NCBI RefSeq assembly: GCF_025399195.1
Contig: NW_026252172.1
Location: 1-64,000 of the forward strand
Direction of reading: 5' to 3'
Origin: Umbelopsis ramanniana AG
Lineage: Eukaryota; Mucoromycota; Umbelopsidomycetes; Umbelopsidales; Umbelopsidaceae
Length of the DNA: 64,000 nt
Part shown: in pieces, positions 1-13,803 of the stretch
How the letters are laid out: every line of letters starts with the position of its first letter
How positions within the stretch are numbered: the first letter of the stretch is position 1
Notes under the pieces: model-generated
What the model was told of the DNA's origin: nothing
Seen by the model: the letters and a program-made list of their open reading frames with translations, nothing else
Databases searched by the model: none
Program-made: the position numbers and the translations under genes

Positions 1-1506
1 AATTTACCTCGGCCAGTCTCTGCAGGTGGAATATACAATGACAATTTTACGCAGGTTAGCATGCATGTTTCTATTTAATTATTTATGAAAAATGCTAGTA
101 TCATGCAGCTATCTCTAACCTTTGAATTCTGCTAATGTGATCTTTGACTTTGGGTATCCTCTCTCACGCAGCCAATGTCGAAACTCTTCAAAGTTGGTGT
201 CATGTATAACTGCAATTGACAGGATTCAGTCAGCTCATGGAAATTGTACATGATCAGCGGCACTGTCTGTACGCAATAACCTTTCCCGTGATCAAAGTTG
301 TCTTCCTTTGATCCATTGCATTGCCTCAATCGAGCTGTTCGACCTCGGCGATGTGTCATGAACAGATTGGTCTGAGCTGAGAGTAGAGGATTTGATGTGG
401 CTGGAATTGCGGCTGACAGGCTGGTAAGCCGTGACAGGGTTTCACGGGCGATAAAAAAAATTTCAATGCTCCAGGCTTGTGTGGTCATGGGAGCTCAATT
501 TCTGTACGGGTGCCTGGATTTTGTGTTATTTAGACGGGAGGAGCATTTTCCTCTTATCACAGCTTCTAAACGAACATCAAGATCCTGGACATGATGTAAC
601 GTCTAACCGTGTTTGCACAACGGTAATCATATTTCATATCGCTAAGTTCAAGGTCCTTATGTTTTTTAATTTCGTTTGTGCGAAGGTGAAACCCTACGGT
701 CTGGGCTATCGTATACTATTTGTTTGGGAATATTTTTCCGTAAAACAGCCCTATGGCAGACGCTTCATTGCAGATGGTAATTGTTTCCCGCCTTTCAACA
801 CGATGGGAAGGAGTAGAAATCTGCCAGCTGCGACAACAAGCAGTCTGCTAATCTATGGAATCGTGGGGTAAGCCCGAAAGACATGATTAGCATGTTGAAC
901 CCATCGATAACGTGGACGTCAAATGATGCGTCGCGGATGCTCACGCTGCTAGAACGGCTTGTATCATGCCACTTATTTTCCCATACGGAAATCCCTAACC
1001 TTTTTCCACAAAACAGCATGAGTACTAGTAATATTTTATACTGTTGCTGGTCTGTTGATTGATATCGGCCAGTTGCTAGGGTTCGATCGTTTATGCCGGA
1101 GATAGCGCTTCAACCAGAAGTAGGTGTTGGATTCAGCCTCCCTCCCGTCACAAAGCAGGTGATGGTGCCGATCCCCCCGTGTTAAAAGTCCGAAACAGAT
1201 CTTCCAAACACACAAATCGTCACCAAACGAGCCTTGCCACTGGAAAATAAAGACAAAGCCAACAAGCTATTTAATAGACTATAATTGTAATTGTAATAAT
1301 AATCAGTCTAATAGCTATTGACCATATGAGAACTCGTGAAAGGTTGGTGTCGTTCTTATGACAGAATGCCGGTGCTTGTTTCACAATTTTTTTTTTTTTT
1401 TTTAGGCCAAAAAATTTGTCATAAATTGGTTTGCCTATCATTTTTAGCTCTCTTCTTCACTCTTGTTTCGCTCTTCTCTTCATCCTTATACCATATCGTG
1501 ACGGCA
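1..1506. other. No supported gene; upstream region of first gene
   Basis: I see no convincing coding exon here. The open frames on both strands lack family motifs, have poor composition and are not joined by credible splice sites. A T-rich run near 1387-1403 followed by AG, and C/T-rich sequence up to the ATG at 1507, look like promoter or 5' untranslated sequence of the next gene. Confidence 0.5.
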
Positions 1507-2250
1507 ATGTCTGTTAACGTGCTGTCTGCGCCTTCTTCCCTCAGCGCCGTTGGTAACGAATCGCAGTTGGACTCTGCCGTCCATAGTCTTTATAAACTCT
1601 ATCATACGCCACCACCGCCTATGAATCGTCCGCAATCTCGTCATCACCGCAGTGATTCTCGTACGATCATTGCTGAAGACGACTATATGATATCGTATGG
1701 TCGTGAAAACGCTCATAGTATCGCGCAAACGCCAGCTTTGAAGTCCAAATTGAATAAGTTGCCCGCAGTAGCACCGATCTCGTCCGACGCTATGGATGCT
1801 GAGATGGTGGAATTGATACGTAATACGGCAGCTAATGCAAGACTAAGCATGCCATCTTTGTCAGATGTTAGCTTGCGAAGAAAACCTAAAATGAACGATA
1901 GGATTGTGTCATTCAATGAAAGTCCCGAGTACATCACCACGCCATCATCATCAGACTCCGACTCAGTCGATGCTGTGGATGACTCAACAGAACAATTCAT
2001 TCCCGAAACGCCTCCCTCGCCTACCAAGAGGGCGGTGAAGACCCTTCGCAATACTGTTGTTCGCGGAAAATCACCAGAGAGATCAGAACAGGTTTCGAAG
2101 CAATCTCGGTCCAGACCTGTTTCAGCTCCACCGGCTCTTTCATCATCATCATCCGATGCTCAACGACCCAATCACCCATTGAAGACAATTGGGAAATGGT
2201 TGACGGACAAGAACAAGTGGCTTAATGCAGATCGCACTTTTCTCTACTAG
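1507..2250 (+). CDS. Disordered Ser/Pro-rich protein, unknown function
   Basis: A single-exon frame of 247 residues starts at the ATG at 1507. The frame stays open upstream but only with weak, T-rich sequence, so I prefer 1507. I do not recognise a family. The protein has low sequence complexity: a PPPP run near residue 37, many Ser, Arg and Asp, SP/TP sites (ETPPSPTK, GKSPERS) and poly-Ser stretches. That pattern is typical of phosphorylated, intrinsically disordered regulatory proteins. The stretch DRIVSFNES matches the RVxF-type docking consensus for protein phosphatase 1, so a PP1-targeting role is possible, but this is only a motif match. The C-terminus (KTIGKWLTDKNKWLN) is the only part that looks foldable. 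It shares no strand-mate operon logic with neighbours. Confidence 0.65.
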   Translation: MSVNVLSAPSSLSAVGNESQLDSAVHSLYKLYHTPPPPMNRPQSRHHRSDSRTIIAEDDYMISYGRENAHSIAQTPALKSKLNKLPAVAPISSDAMDAEMVELIRNTAANARLSMPSLSDVSLRRKPKMNDRIVSFNESPEYITTPSSSDSDSVDAVDDSTEQFIPETPPSPTKRAVKTLRNTVVRGKSPERSEQVSKQSRSRPVSAPPALSSSSSDAQRPNHPLKTIGKWLTDKNKWLNADRTFLY

Positions 2251-2516
2251 TCTGCATTCTAATTCTTTTCTTATTGTATATAACAAACCACTCTTTTAAT
2301 TTGTCTCACCACCCATCTCATACATGAATTGCATTGTATCATAATTCACACATTTCCATTTATACTTCTGTTTCCATTTATTTTTTCATAACAATCAATA
2401 TAAACGTTTGTCGATGTAGTCACTGAGCTTGCATTTGGACCCTGTCATCGTGGAAAGCGCTGTGACTGGGGACATAGCGAGCGGCAGTCAAAATTTTTAT
2501 TTTTTCGAAATTTTTC

Positions 2517-2588
2517 ATGGTGAGTGAGTCTCAACCTAGTGTGCACACCCATTCAGTTCCGTCAAATGCCAGCACAAAGCAAACTTGA
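2517..2588 (+). promoter_or_regulatory. Upstream ORF overlapping the SET gene start
   Basis: An ATG at 2517 opens a 23-codon frame ending with TGA at 2586-2588. It is out of frame with, and runs past, the main ATG at 2566. If the transcript starts upstream of 2517, ribosomes initiating there would bypass the methyltransferase start. That would lower its translation. Transcript start is unknown. Confidence 0.4.
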
Positions 2589-4622
2589 TATCCTTTTGAA
2601 GTGGTTCGACGACAATGACATTGAATGGACAAAGGATTTGATCCAAGTCAAAGACGTCAAAAATTCTCTTGGAGTATTTGCAAAGACTAATATCGAGGAA
2701 GGTCTTCCCGGTAGGTTGACACTTTAGGAATCAACAGCATCACATTAATGACAGTCATTGACATTGCTCTTATAGTTGTAAAAATACCCAAACTGTGCGT
2801 TTTATCACCCAAGACAACAGGCATAGCGAATGTTTTTGAAGACGAACACATTGAAGGTGGTTGCTCGTTGGCCCTTGCTGTCATGTATGAGATCGCTCAA
2901 GGCGAGGACAGTCCATGGTACGGTTACCTTCAAGCTTTGCCATTCAAGGAGGATTTGCCAGTGTTCTGGTCCGAAGATGAACAAGCTCTCCTCCAGGGAA
3001 CTGAAATGGAAGAAGCTTTGAAGCATGACAAGGTGTGTATGAATGGCTGATGTTGCTCGTCTTGCCCTGCCCCGAAAGGTTATTAATTTTGATGAGTAGG
3101 ATGATCTCCGGGACGACTATGATAATATTGTAAAGCCCTTGTTTGAAAAGTACCCCTACATCTTTCCCAAAGATCACGTAGAGAAACATTACGACTTTGA
3201 TTCATTCTGCAAGATATCCACATTAGTATCATCACGTGCATTCGAAGTCGACGCATACCATGAAAATGCTATGGTACCATTTGCCGACATCTTTAATCAT
3301 AGAAGCGGCGACGAGCACGTTCATTTTGAAACCGATTTCGACGTTTGCGATGCTTGTGGTGCCTTGGAATACTGTGAACATCGTTTCCTCAACGGTGATG
3401 AATCGGATGATGAAGACGATGGTTGGGATGATGTAGATGAAGATGCTGAAGAGGATATTGAAGAAAGCGAAGGAGAGGAGGACGAAGAAGAAGAGGAAGA
3501 TGATGATGGTGAAGAGTCCGACCAGGAATTACAAGATTTAGAAACTCTGGAGAAAGAAGGCGTTGACTTTTATTCAGACGACAATGAAGAACCTGAAAAA
3601 GACACTTGCGACTTGGTTATGGACCGATCTGCCAAGAAGGGAGAAGAACTTTTTAACACATACGGCGAACATCCCAACGTCGTTCTGCTCAGCAAGTATG
3701 GCTTTTGTGAAGAAAACAATGCCAATGACTTTGTCACAGTCGATGAAGATATGGTGATAGATAACTGCGTCGACCTTTTGACCAAGGTGTTGAAGGAGAA
3801 GGGAATCAAAGCCACTGAAGAAGAAGTCATCAACTACGTTCGTATGCGCTGGGAGTTTTTCATCATGAACGAGAGCACTTTTATTCCTGATGAAGACAGC
3901 GAAGATATGCCTGAAGACGGCCACGAAGGAGATGGATGTGGATGCGGCCACGACCACGGTAGTGGCGACGAACATGGAGAAAGTCACGACCATGGACACA
4001 GTCATGGACACGATCATGGACACGATCATGGACATGATCATGAACACGACCATGAACACGAAGGAGGAGAAGGATGTTGCGATCATGATCATGGTGACGA
4101 AGAAGAAGAAGAAGACGACGAAGAAGAAGAGCCATATCGCCCACGCCCTTATCGCCTGCTTCATGACGGCACATTTGAGGACAGTCTCAAACTTTTACTA
4201 CACATTGTATTCGTGGATGAACAAATGTTCTCCAAGTTTTTAGAAAACATCGAGATGGCTATGGGATACTTTGCCGAATTAGCGGACAGCGAACAGAAGC
4301 CAAAATCACCAGCCAAGAAAAATAAGAAGTCCAACAAGAAGAAGCCTGTTGATATCTTTGCCAACGTTAAACGCAATGTCAACCAAGTTCTACAACAGCT
4401 CGTACTTAGCCGACAAAAGGCATACAGTGAGCCCAAGGCTGACGGTGACGTAAAGAAGCTCAAAGCCGAGGTAAGACGATAGATTTTCTTTGCACACGTG
4501 AGCTTTGCTTGTAATTAATTCCAACTTCACATCAGACCAACCAACGCAAACGATATGCATTGATGTGTCGAATCAGTGAGAAACAAATCCTCGAGCGTGG
4601 TCTTGTCAGCTATTCATCATAA
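2566..4622 (+). CDS. SET-domain protein lysine methyltransferase, SETD6/Rkm4 type, with acidic and His-rich inserts
   Basis: Four exons: 2566-2710, 2776-3032, 3100-4470 and 4536-4622, giving 619 residues. The split SET fold is clear. An N-terminal SET part (NSLGVFAKTNIEEG) is followed by the family block FWSEDEQALLQGT, the FNH motif near residue 199, then GEELFNTYGEHPN and LLSKYGF near 316-337. The last exon ends with a C-terminal helix typical of the Rubisco-LSMT substrate-binding domain. Family members methylate lysines of ribosomal proteins or, for human SETD6, RelA. Two insertions are unusual: an Asp/Glu block at about residues 233-285, and a His/Asp/Glu block at about 412-479 rich in HGHDHGHDH repeats with CGCG and CC, a likely metal-binding segment. 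Assignment to the family is firm; the substrate is not known. Confidence 0.88.
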
Positions 4623-4786
4623 TACGTTCTTTAATTCTTTTCACTTATTACATAAACTTCTTGTGTCATCCTTTGAACATGACTTCACATGTCAAACACA
4701 TAACCGGACCTTGAAATTTTCGACGCTTTTGTCTCCATGTGATAGCGTTGGCCTGTCTATTCTTTTGCTCCTCGATCGCACCACCC

Positions 4787-7500
4787 ATGCAGACCTTTTC
4801 AAAGCCTTTACAAGAGTCAGTGGCGTCCCTTCTAGCTCAAAGAAAGGCGCAAGTTGTTGGAGCAGCTGCTTTGTCATTCGCAGCAACTCTACTCATCACT
4901 AGTCGGAAACCAAAGACCAGCAAAGACCATCACCTCCATTCCAAGAATCAAGCACTAGAGCGTGTACTTATACCATTCTCTCAGCAATCACTTCAGAAGC
5001 CTCCAAAAGCTTTGTTGGCTCAAACTACGCTCGAAACGATCCGCCAACATAAGCAATTTTTCAAACCAGTGGAAAATGTTCAAAAGGTTGGCGTCAATAA
5101 CGAGTTCCTGCGTCAGCTCAAAGCCATTTTCAAGATCATTTTGCCTACATTCCGCACCAAAGAAGCATTGCTCATTATCCTGCACTCCATATTCTTGGTT
5201 CTTCGTACGTGGTTGAGTGTCGTGGTAGCTCGTCTTGATGGTCGCATCGTGAAAAATTTAGTCGCCGCCAACGGTCGCGCCTTTGCCTTGAGTCTGGTGG
5301 AGTGGTTCGCCATTGCCATTCCAGCTACTTACACAAATAGCATGGTAAGTAGCGGCGGCGAACTAAGCAGCTCAATATTTCTAAATGAGCCATGTTCATG
5401 TGATCTAAGTATTGTCCCTAGATTCGTTACCTGCAATCAAAACTGTCCATTGGATTTAGAACTCGCTTGACAAGATATGTCCATGATCTTTACTTGGACG
5501 ATAAGAATGCATTTTATAGAATCATCAACTTGGATAACAGAATACAGGGTGCTGATCAGTAAGTTGTGTTCGACTGTCACACATTGGCACCCAATAACAA
5601 CGCCATTTACTCAACTCATTTTTTCTCTTCCAGGTTCATCACAACCGATATCGCAAAGTTCTGTGACACCTTGGCATCTCTTTATTCTAATCTTGCCAAA
5701 CCTATGTTAGATACTGTTATATTTAATTACCAGCTTACCAAATCCATTGGTGCAGCTGGTATGGTGGGTCTATTTGTCAATTACATCATTACCGCCCGCC
5801 TGCTTCGCGCTGTCACTCCTTCTTTCGGAAAGTTGGCCGCCATAGAAGCCAAGCTTGAGGGTGACTTCAGAGGAGCACATACCAGATTGATTACCAACGC
5901 AGAAGAAATCGCCTTTTATAATGGAGCAGAGCTCGAACATTCTATATTGAATCGCACGTATTTACGCCTCATAAGCCATATCAATTCTATTTACAAGATC
6001 AGAATCACATACAATATGTTTGAGGATTTCTTGATCAAGTATGTGTGGAGTGCCTTCGGTCTTGGTATGTGCGCTATACCTGTCTTCCTTCCTGAATGGG
6101 CTGGCGCGGTTGTTCCCTTGAAGGATGGCGATAGCCCTGAGAGTGGACGAACGAAGGGATTCATTACCAACAAAAGGTTAGGTTAAAATAGTGCACTGAA
6201 TGGAGTCGAAAAGTCAAAACTCACATCTCTCGATTTCTGTTGTTAGACTGATGATTTCGCTCTCTGATGCCGGAGGTCGCATGATGTATTCATACAAGGA
6301 ACTCGCTGAACTTGCTGGTTACACTTCTCGTGTCTACAACCTACTCTCCGTTCTTCATTCACTGCACAGCGATGAGTTCCAATCTGCCAAGGACGCTGAA
6401 GGTGAATATACTTTGGATAAGATCAAGGGCAAGATCAACGAAGACTACAATGGTATCAAGTTTGAGCATGCTCCTATCGTCACACCTGCTCCAGGAAGTG
6501 ACCGTGGTGGTGAACTTCTTGTAAAGGACCTTAACATTACAGTTAAGCCCGGAGAACATTTGCTAATCACTGGCCCTAACGGTGTTGGCAAGACAGCCAT
6601 TGCTCGTGTCATTGCTGGCTTATGGCCATTGTTCTGTAAGTTTTTATACCACTTATCCATCGCCTGTTGTTTGTGTCTGAACAGTACGTTGCAGCTGGTT
6701 CTCTCTCTAAACCCGACATAGAAGATATCTTTTATATCCCTCAAAGACCATACCTCAGTCTTGGTACTCTTCGTGACCAGTAAGTGTAGCAGCCTCTACC
6801 TACGTACAAATATGTACCTCCTCACTTTATTCACTGTTGTTGTTACAGAGTCATCTATCCTCATTCGCATGAAGACATGCTTCGCGAAGGACGCACGGAC
6901 AAAGAACTTTTTGAGATTCTAGAAGTTGTTCACCTGGCATACATTCCAGATCGCGAAGGCGGATGGGAAACTAAGAAAGAATGGAAGGATGTCTTTTCTG
7001 GAGGCGAAAAACAGAGGGTAAGTAGCAGTGAGCGTGTAGGGAAAGAGAAAAATGATATTTAACTCTCACTTTATAGATGGGTATGGCTCGCATGTTCTAC
7101 CATCAACCCAAGTTTGCGGTTTTGGACGAATGTACTAGTGCTGTGTCTACTGATGTGGAAGGTCTCATGTACTCTCATGCAAAGGATACTGGTATCAGTA
7201 AGTACTGGAGATATCCACAAGCGATACGTAGCCTGCCTCGGACAAATTCATGAATACTAACCTGCATTCTTCTTAGCTTTGATCACCATTTCCCATCGTC
7301 CTGCGCTATTTAAATACCACCGACATTTGCTCCGTTTGAATGGGGAAAAAGGAACCTGGGAAACAGAGACCATTGGTACCAAGGAGCAGCAAATGTCTCT
7401 GGACAAGGAAATCCAAGCTTTGCAAAGCCAGTTGAAGGAGGTCGAGACAATGAGGACCCGCCTTCAAGCCATCGATACCGAACTCAGTTTGAAAGTGTAA
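4787..7500 (+). CDS. Peroxisomal ABC half-transporter, subfamily D (Pxa/ABCD type)
   Basis: Eight exons: 4787-5344, 5422-5558, 5634-6176, 6247-6635, 6695-6779, 6849-7017, 7077-7197 and 7277-7500; 741 residues, the normal half-transporter length. One membrane domain is followed by one nucleotide-binding domain. The EAA-like loop of the D subfamily is visible ([16 protein letters not shown]). The ATPase has Walker A GPNGVGKT at about 522-529, a Q-loop block ([15 protein letters not shown]), signature FSGGEKQR near 620, Walker [11 protein letters not shown] near 640-648 and the H-loop ISHR near 672. Family members import fatty acyl-CoAs (very-long-chain or branched) into peroxisomes for beta-oxidation and work as homo- or heterodimers. 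The start was chosen because the N-terminus ([11 protein letters not shown]) leads directly into a hydrophobic segment. Which paralogue (Pxa1, Pxa2 or PMP70-like) is uncertain. Confidence 0.92.
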
Positions 7501-7781
7501 CTCCCCTTCCTTATATGCCCAAGCTGTTAGACATCCAATCGAAAATATAAACCTGATAATATATGTAATCCATTCTATAAGCCTTTGACTCTTTTTCTTC
7601 TGTCGTTCATACCACTACATGTACAGACTATAAATAATTGCTTTATATTGGATGGATGATATGCAAGATATACGTTGCAATCTGTAAAAGTACAAAAGAA
7701 CAGTTCTACCTACTAGTGCAAATCACTCTGTCAATGCGAACGTTTAAGATATAGAGTATATGTCTATGGCAGTACTGGTGG

Positions 7782-10254
<2,473 letters not shown>

Positions 10255-11346
10255 GGTGAAGATGATTGATTGTGATTTGCAATGCTCAAGGATTGAATGC
10301 TTCAAATAGAGAAGCGACCCGGGGATAGAGGATGGGCCAATCACATACACTTGAAGAGGCGCTAAAATTTGAACCCTTGAATTTGGGCGATTTTCTTATC
10401 AACTTTGATGATAGGAAGCGATTATATGGTATTGGAGATCAATACGAATGAATCATTTGAAGGAAAGCATTATATTCTAGAGTAGCTTAGATTTGCAGCC
10501 ATTAAAGTCCCTTTCCTTCGGGAGACTGACAATAGGTGCCCTGATTGCTTTGGTAATAATATCAAAAATTTATTTACATGCTCTCTATGATAATAGGTAT
10601 GAAGTAATTTGAAATAGAATGTCCTATTTCGAAACTCGAGAATGGCCGCTTCATCCAAAATGCGCTCACAAAAGTTATTCTAGTAACAACGTCATAGAAT
10701 ATGCACTTCATATTGATTACGCGACTTAAAAGGCTCAGAAGTAGAGACTGCGCCATGTTGGCGGTGTGGCTGGAATACGTGACCCGCAAGTACAGTTGTT
10801 TGACGTGGATGGTATACAACGAGGATTATGCTAACGGAACGCAAGTTTGACATAAACTATTGTCACCATCCATACCATTGGTGTACTTCTTCCTAACTAA
10901 TTCACTCTTCGAAATCCAGTCAGTACACACTTGATTTTAGGTACTGAGAGTAATCAAACGCTTATCAAATAGGAGAGTCAGCGATCATCCTCTCGTACAA
11001 TCCACTGCGGGATTCCGAAGTTTGTTTCTATGGCGCAGTCTTCCATTCCAAAATGATCGCTCCGTCTGTACTGCGCTGCTCATCCTCTGTACATGAAAAA
11101 AAAAGCTGGCTCGGAGCACATGATAGCAAATGGTACCTTGCATGAAATAGAAGACGGAAATACGTATTGACGACAGCATTCGCTCGCTTGATGATGTAAA
11201 AGTTGTTTGTATGAGCCTCAGTATTACCAGATTTGGCATGTTTTGAGATGGCTAAATATGGTAATTATAGAAAACGCACTCATTTATTTTCATGGGCCCA
11301 AGCTAATCAGGAGCAGAACAACCCCTTTTTTTCTTATTCACGTACT
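10255..11346. other. Divergent intergenic region, no supported gene
   Basis: This separates the mannosidase (minus) from the CRIB gene (plus) and should hold both promoters. Short open frames occur on both strands, but none has recognisable motifs or splice continuity. Confidence 0.5.
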
Positions 11347-12739
11347 ATGGGCTCCTCATTATCAAAGTCCAAGAACTCTTTCTTCAAGCCCATCAAAGAC
11401 CTTCGCAGCAAAGGTGTGCGTAGTCGAGATGCTCCAGTCCTCGTCAAACCAAACTCGGCGAAACCAAACAACTTTTTTGCGCAAAAAGAAACTCCAAGCA
11501 TAGCTAAAAGGAACCGACGACGAAACAACAAGAATGCCTCGGTAGCCATCAAGAAGAAGAAGAAGGTCACCAAAAGCTTGATTGGACGGCCCACTAACTT
11601 CCAGCATACAACGCATATCGGTGCTGGAGAAGTACGAAGTGGCCAGTTGGATGTGAGTATTTCTTGTAATTGTACCTGCTTCACTCAATACACATGACTG
11701 ACTCGGCATCAGGCCGAGCAATTCAAATCTCAAATGCTAGATATTGCGGCTGCCATCAACTATTCGGAAGAAAAGACAACTGCAACTGACATACCAAGGT
11801 TTTATGCCGAAGATGCCATGAAGGATTTCCAGTTAGGAGACAAGAACTGGGAAAACTTGATTGAGAAAGCAAAGAATCAACCATCACTTCGAAAAATGAA
11901 ACAAGCCAGTATGCAACGAGGTCTAATGGAAGCGAACCATAGGAAGCACCGCGAAATGGCCAAATCATCACTTAATGCAAAGAAATCAAAGATGAGCGAG
12001 CCACGACATACACCCAGTGAACCTAAAAGTCCTAGGTTTACCACGGCCGATTACGTAGTGCCTCCCGGTATGGCTATTCCACGGAAACCCGCTTCGATGG
12101 AGCAAAAGATCACAATTGCACCAAAGAAGGCAGAAGATATTCTCTGGAGCCCAAACAAGCTGGAACAATCCCAAGACTATTATACCAGTGTATCTGTAAG
12201 TATAATAAGCGGTAATGTGGTAAATGCAGATTGTACATTAACGCTTACGCTATGGCTTAGTCTAGGGGAAGCTCATACATATCCTTGCCGCCAACTCCAC
12301 TAAGCATGGTTGACAGTTCAGACATTGTTGGGTTAAATGGTCGTGACACATATTCAAAGCAAGGGAAAAGCGAGGTATGATACGCTGAGATGATACAAAT
12401 TGGAAAATTGGATTTATTACTAAATAGCTGTAACAGTTTGAGCCGGTCTCAAAGTCTAATGTTGATGACTGGGCGAGTGAGCGAAAAATGCGAAGGCAGT
12501 CCTATGCGAACATTTCTGCCGCTGAAAAGTATAGTCGACGACAAAGTTCATCAAGTTATACTTCCAATCAGCCTGAGCTCGATTCTCCCATGGTGAGCTT
12601 TCAACATGATGCAAAAAGAGCTTTGGCAATGGCCAAGATGACTAATACGTGTGATTCATCGCAGCCGGAACGATATAGGCATTCTCGTATGATGAGCTCT
12701 CGCTCCATCATAGCAAACCGTATGTATAAAGAGGAATAG
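11347..12739 (+). CDS. N-myristoylated CRIB-domain protein, putative Cdc42/Rac effector
   Basis: Four exons: 11347-11652, 11713-12195, 12261-12374 and 12437-12739; 401 residues. The ATG at 11347 gives the N-terminus MGSSLSKSK, a good N-myristoylation signal followed by basic residues, which suggests plasma-membrane attachment and supports this start. Residues about 79-95 read IGRPTNFQHTTHIGAGE. This fits the CRIB consensus (I-S-x-P-x(2,4)-F-x-H-x(2)-H-V/I-G) that binds GTP-loaded Cdc42 or Rac. The rest is basic, Ser- and Lys-rich and largely disordered, with no kinase domain, so this is not a PAK. It resembles adaptor-type effectors (the Gic proteins of yeast) in logic, not in overall sequence. 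Exon 4 ends with a Ser/Arg-rich tail. Partner and process (polar growth, septation) are inferred. Confidence 0.82.
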
Positions 12740-12938
12740 TTTTATTATATGTAAAATGAATTGTGCTAACATTAAGATTTGATATTTTACAGAATAATAG
12801 CTGTACTTTTTTGCATATGAACATTGGTAAATTACATGACACAATAACTTGCATTAATAAAATGGTGTCTGGATGGCACTGGTGTACAATAAATCCCCTT
12901 CCAACTGAAAACAACAGACTGTTCCCATTGAAATTCTT

Positions 12939-13803
12939 CTAAAAAGCCATGTGTGCTGGTACACAGGCTATTTCTTGAGCAGTCATGTCCCATGGTACCG
13001 TGACGCTAAGCGAAACACTAGTACTCGTAACTTCATGCCAAAATCTGTGATAGTGTCTTTAGCACTCAGCTTAATCATGTTTAACAGTTTTTCATTGTTT
13101 CTTACCCTGGTGGTGTATATAACAGATCACCCGGTTGCAAATCCACAAGCCAAGGGTCGGTATCTCGCAGTTTAGGCCATTGCTGCAAGATGGTACTGGG
13201 CTGTGTATCTAGATGCCGTCCAATATACCGAGCTCGTGAGGCATGGGTCGGCCCATTGAGCCCATCACACGGATATAACTGACGAGTATCGTCACCAGAG
13301 AATATAACAAACCGCTTTGTTCCTGCTAACTGGAGTAATGTACCGTGACATCGATCATAGTGAAGAGGTGTAATACAGCCTGCCGACGACAACCATAGTC
13401 GCATCAAGTCGTCTTTGAAAGAACCGACATTGGCGATTTCCTGTAAAAGAGGGAGACCTAGTCCATCCTTTACATCTTCTGGAACGATGCTTCGAAGGTA
13501 TAATCTTTGCTTTGAGCTCGCCTGAGCTATATCTGCTACGGTAATGTCTTCAGCGGAGCGCTTGGAGACGTATTTGTCATTGTCGATGAAATTGGCATTG
13601 TCATGCGCAATCATGACAGTTGGTGTCTTCAGTTTCTTGATGATGTCTTCCTGTTTGAACCATAAGTCGCTAGGTACGATACCGCGAATGACAACAGGTT
13701 TTCTGGAACGATACTTTAATCGGAATGTGGATTCTGATAAATTTTTAGCCTCTACAATCGGTACAGGTGTATATGTTATAGGAGCCGGTACAGGGACAGG
13801 CAT
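12939..13803 (-). CDS. Small JmjC/cupin-type 2-oxoglutarate oxygenase
   Basis: Two exons, 13803-13106 and 13044-12939; 267 residues. The jelly-roll iron site is complete: HYD (His148, Asp150) in ITPLHYDRCHGTLLQLAG and the second His in GFWHEVTSTSVSLSV (about 236). LAGTKRFVIFSG is a typical core strand of JmjC hydroxylases of the cupin_8 group, which includes JMJD5, FIH and TYW5. Family members hydroxylate proteins or the wybutosine base of tRNA; which applies here is unclear. The N-terminus is short and Pro-rich (MPVPVPAP) and there are no PHD or other chromatin modules, so a protein or tRNA hydroxylase is more likely than a histone demethylase. The gene converges on the CRIB gene, with only 199 bp between stops. 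Confidence 0.85.

Noticed and set aside
1079-1087. GGTTCGATC, tRNA B-box-like
   Set aside because: No matching A box or foldable cloverleaf upstream.
1336-1506. In-frame extension of the first gene upstream of its ATG
   Set aside because: It begins at a GTG, contains a long T run and gives a hydrophobic, low-quality sequence; it looks like leader DNA.
3570-4174. Long minus-strand frames opposite the SET gene (87-196 codons)
   Set aside because: They are antisense shadows of the Asp/Glu/His repeats, giving Phe/Val/Met-rich nonsense.
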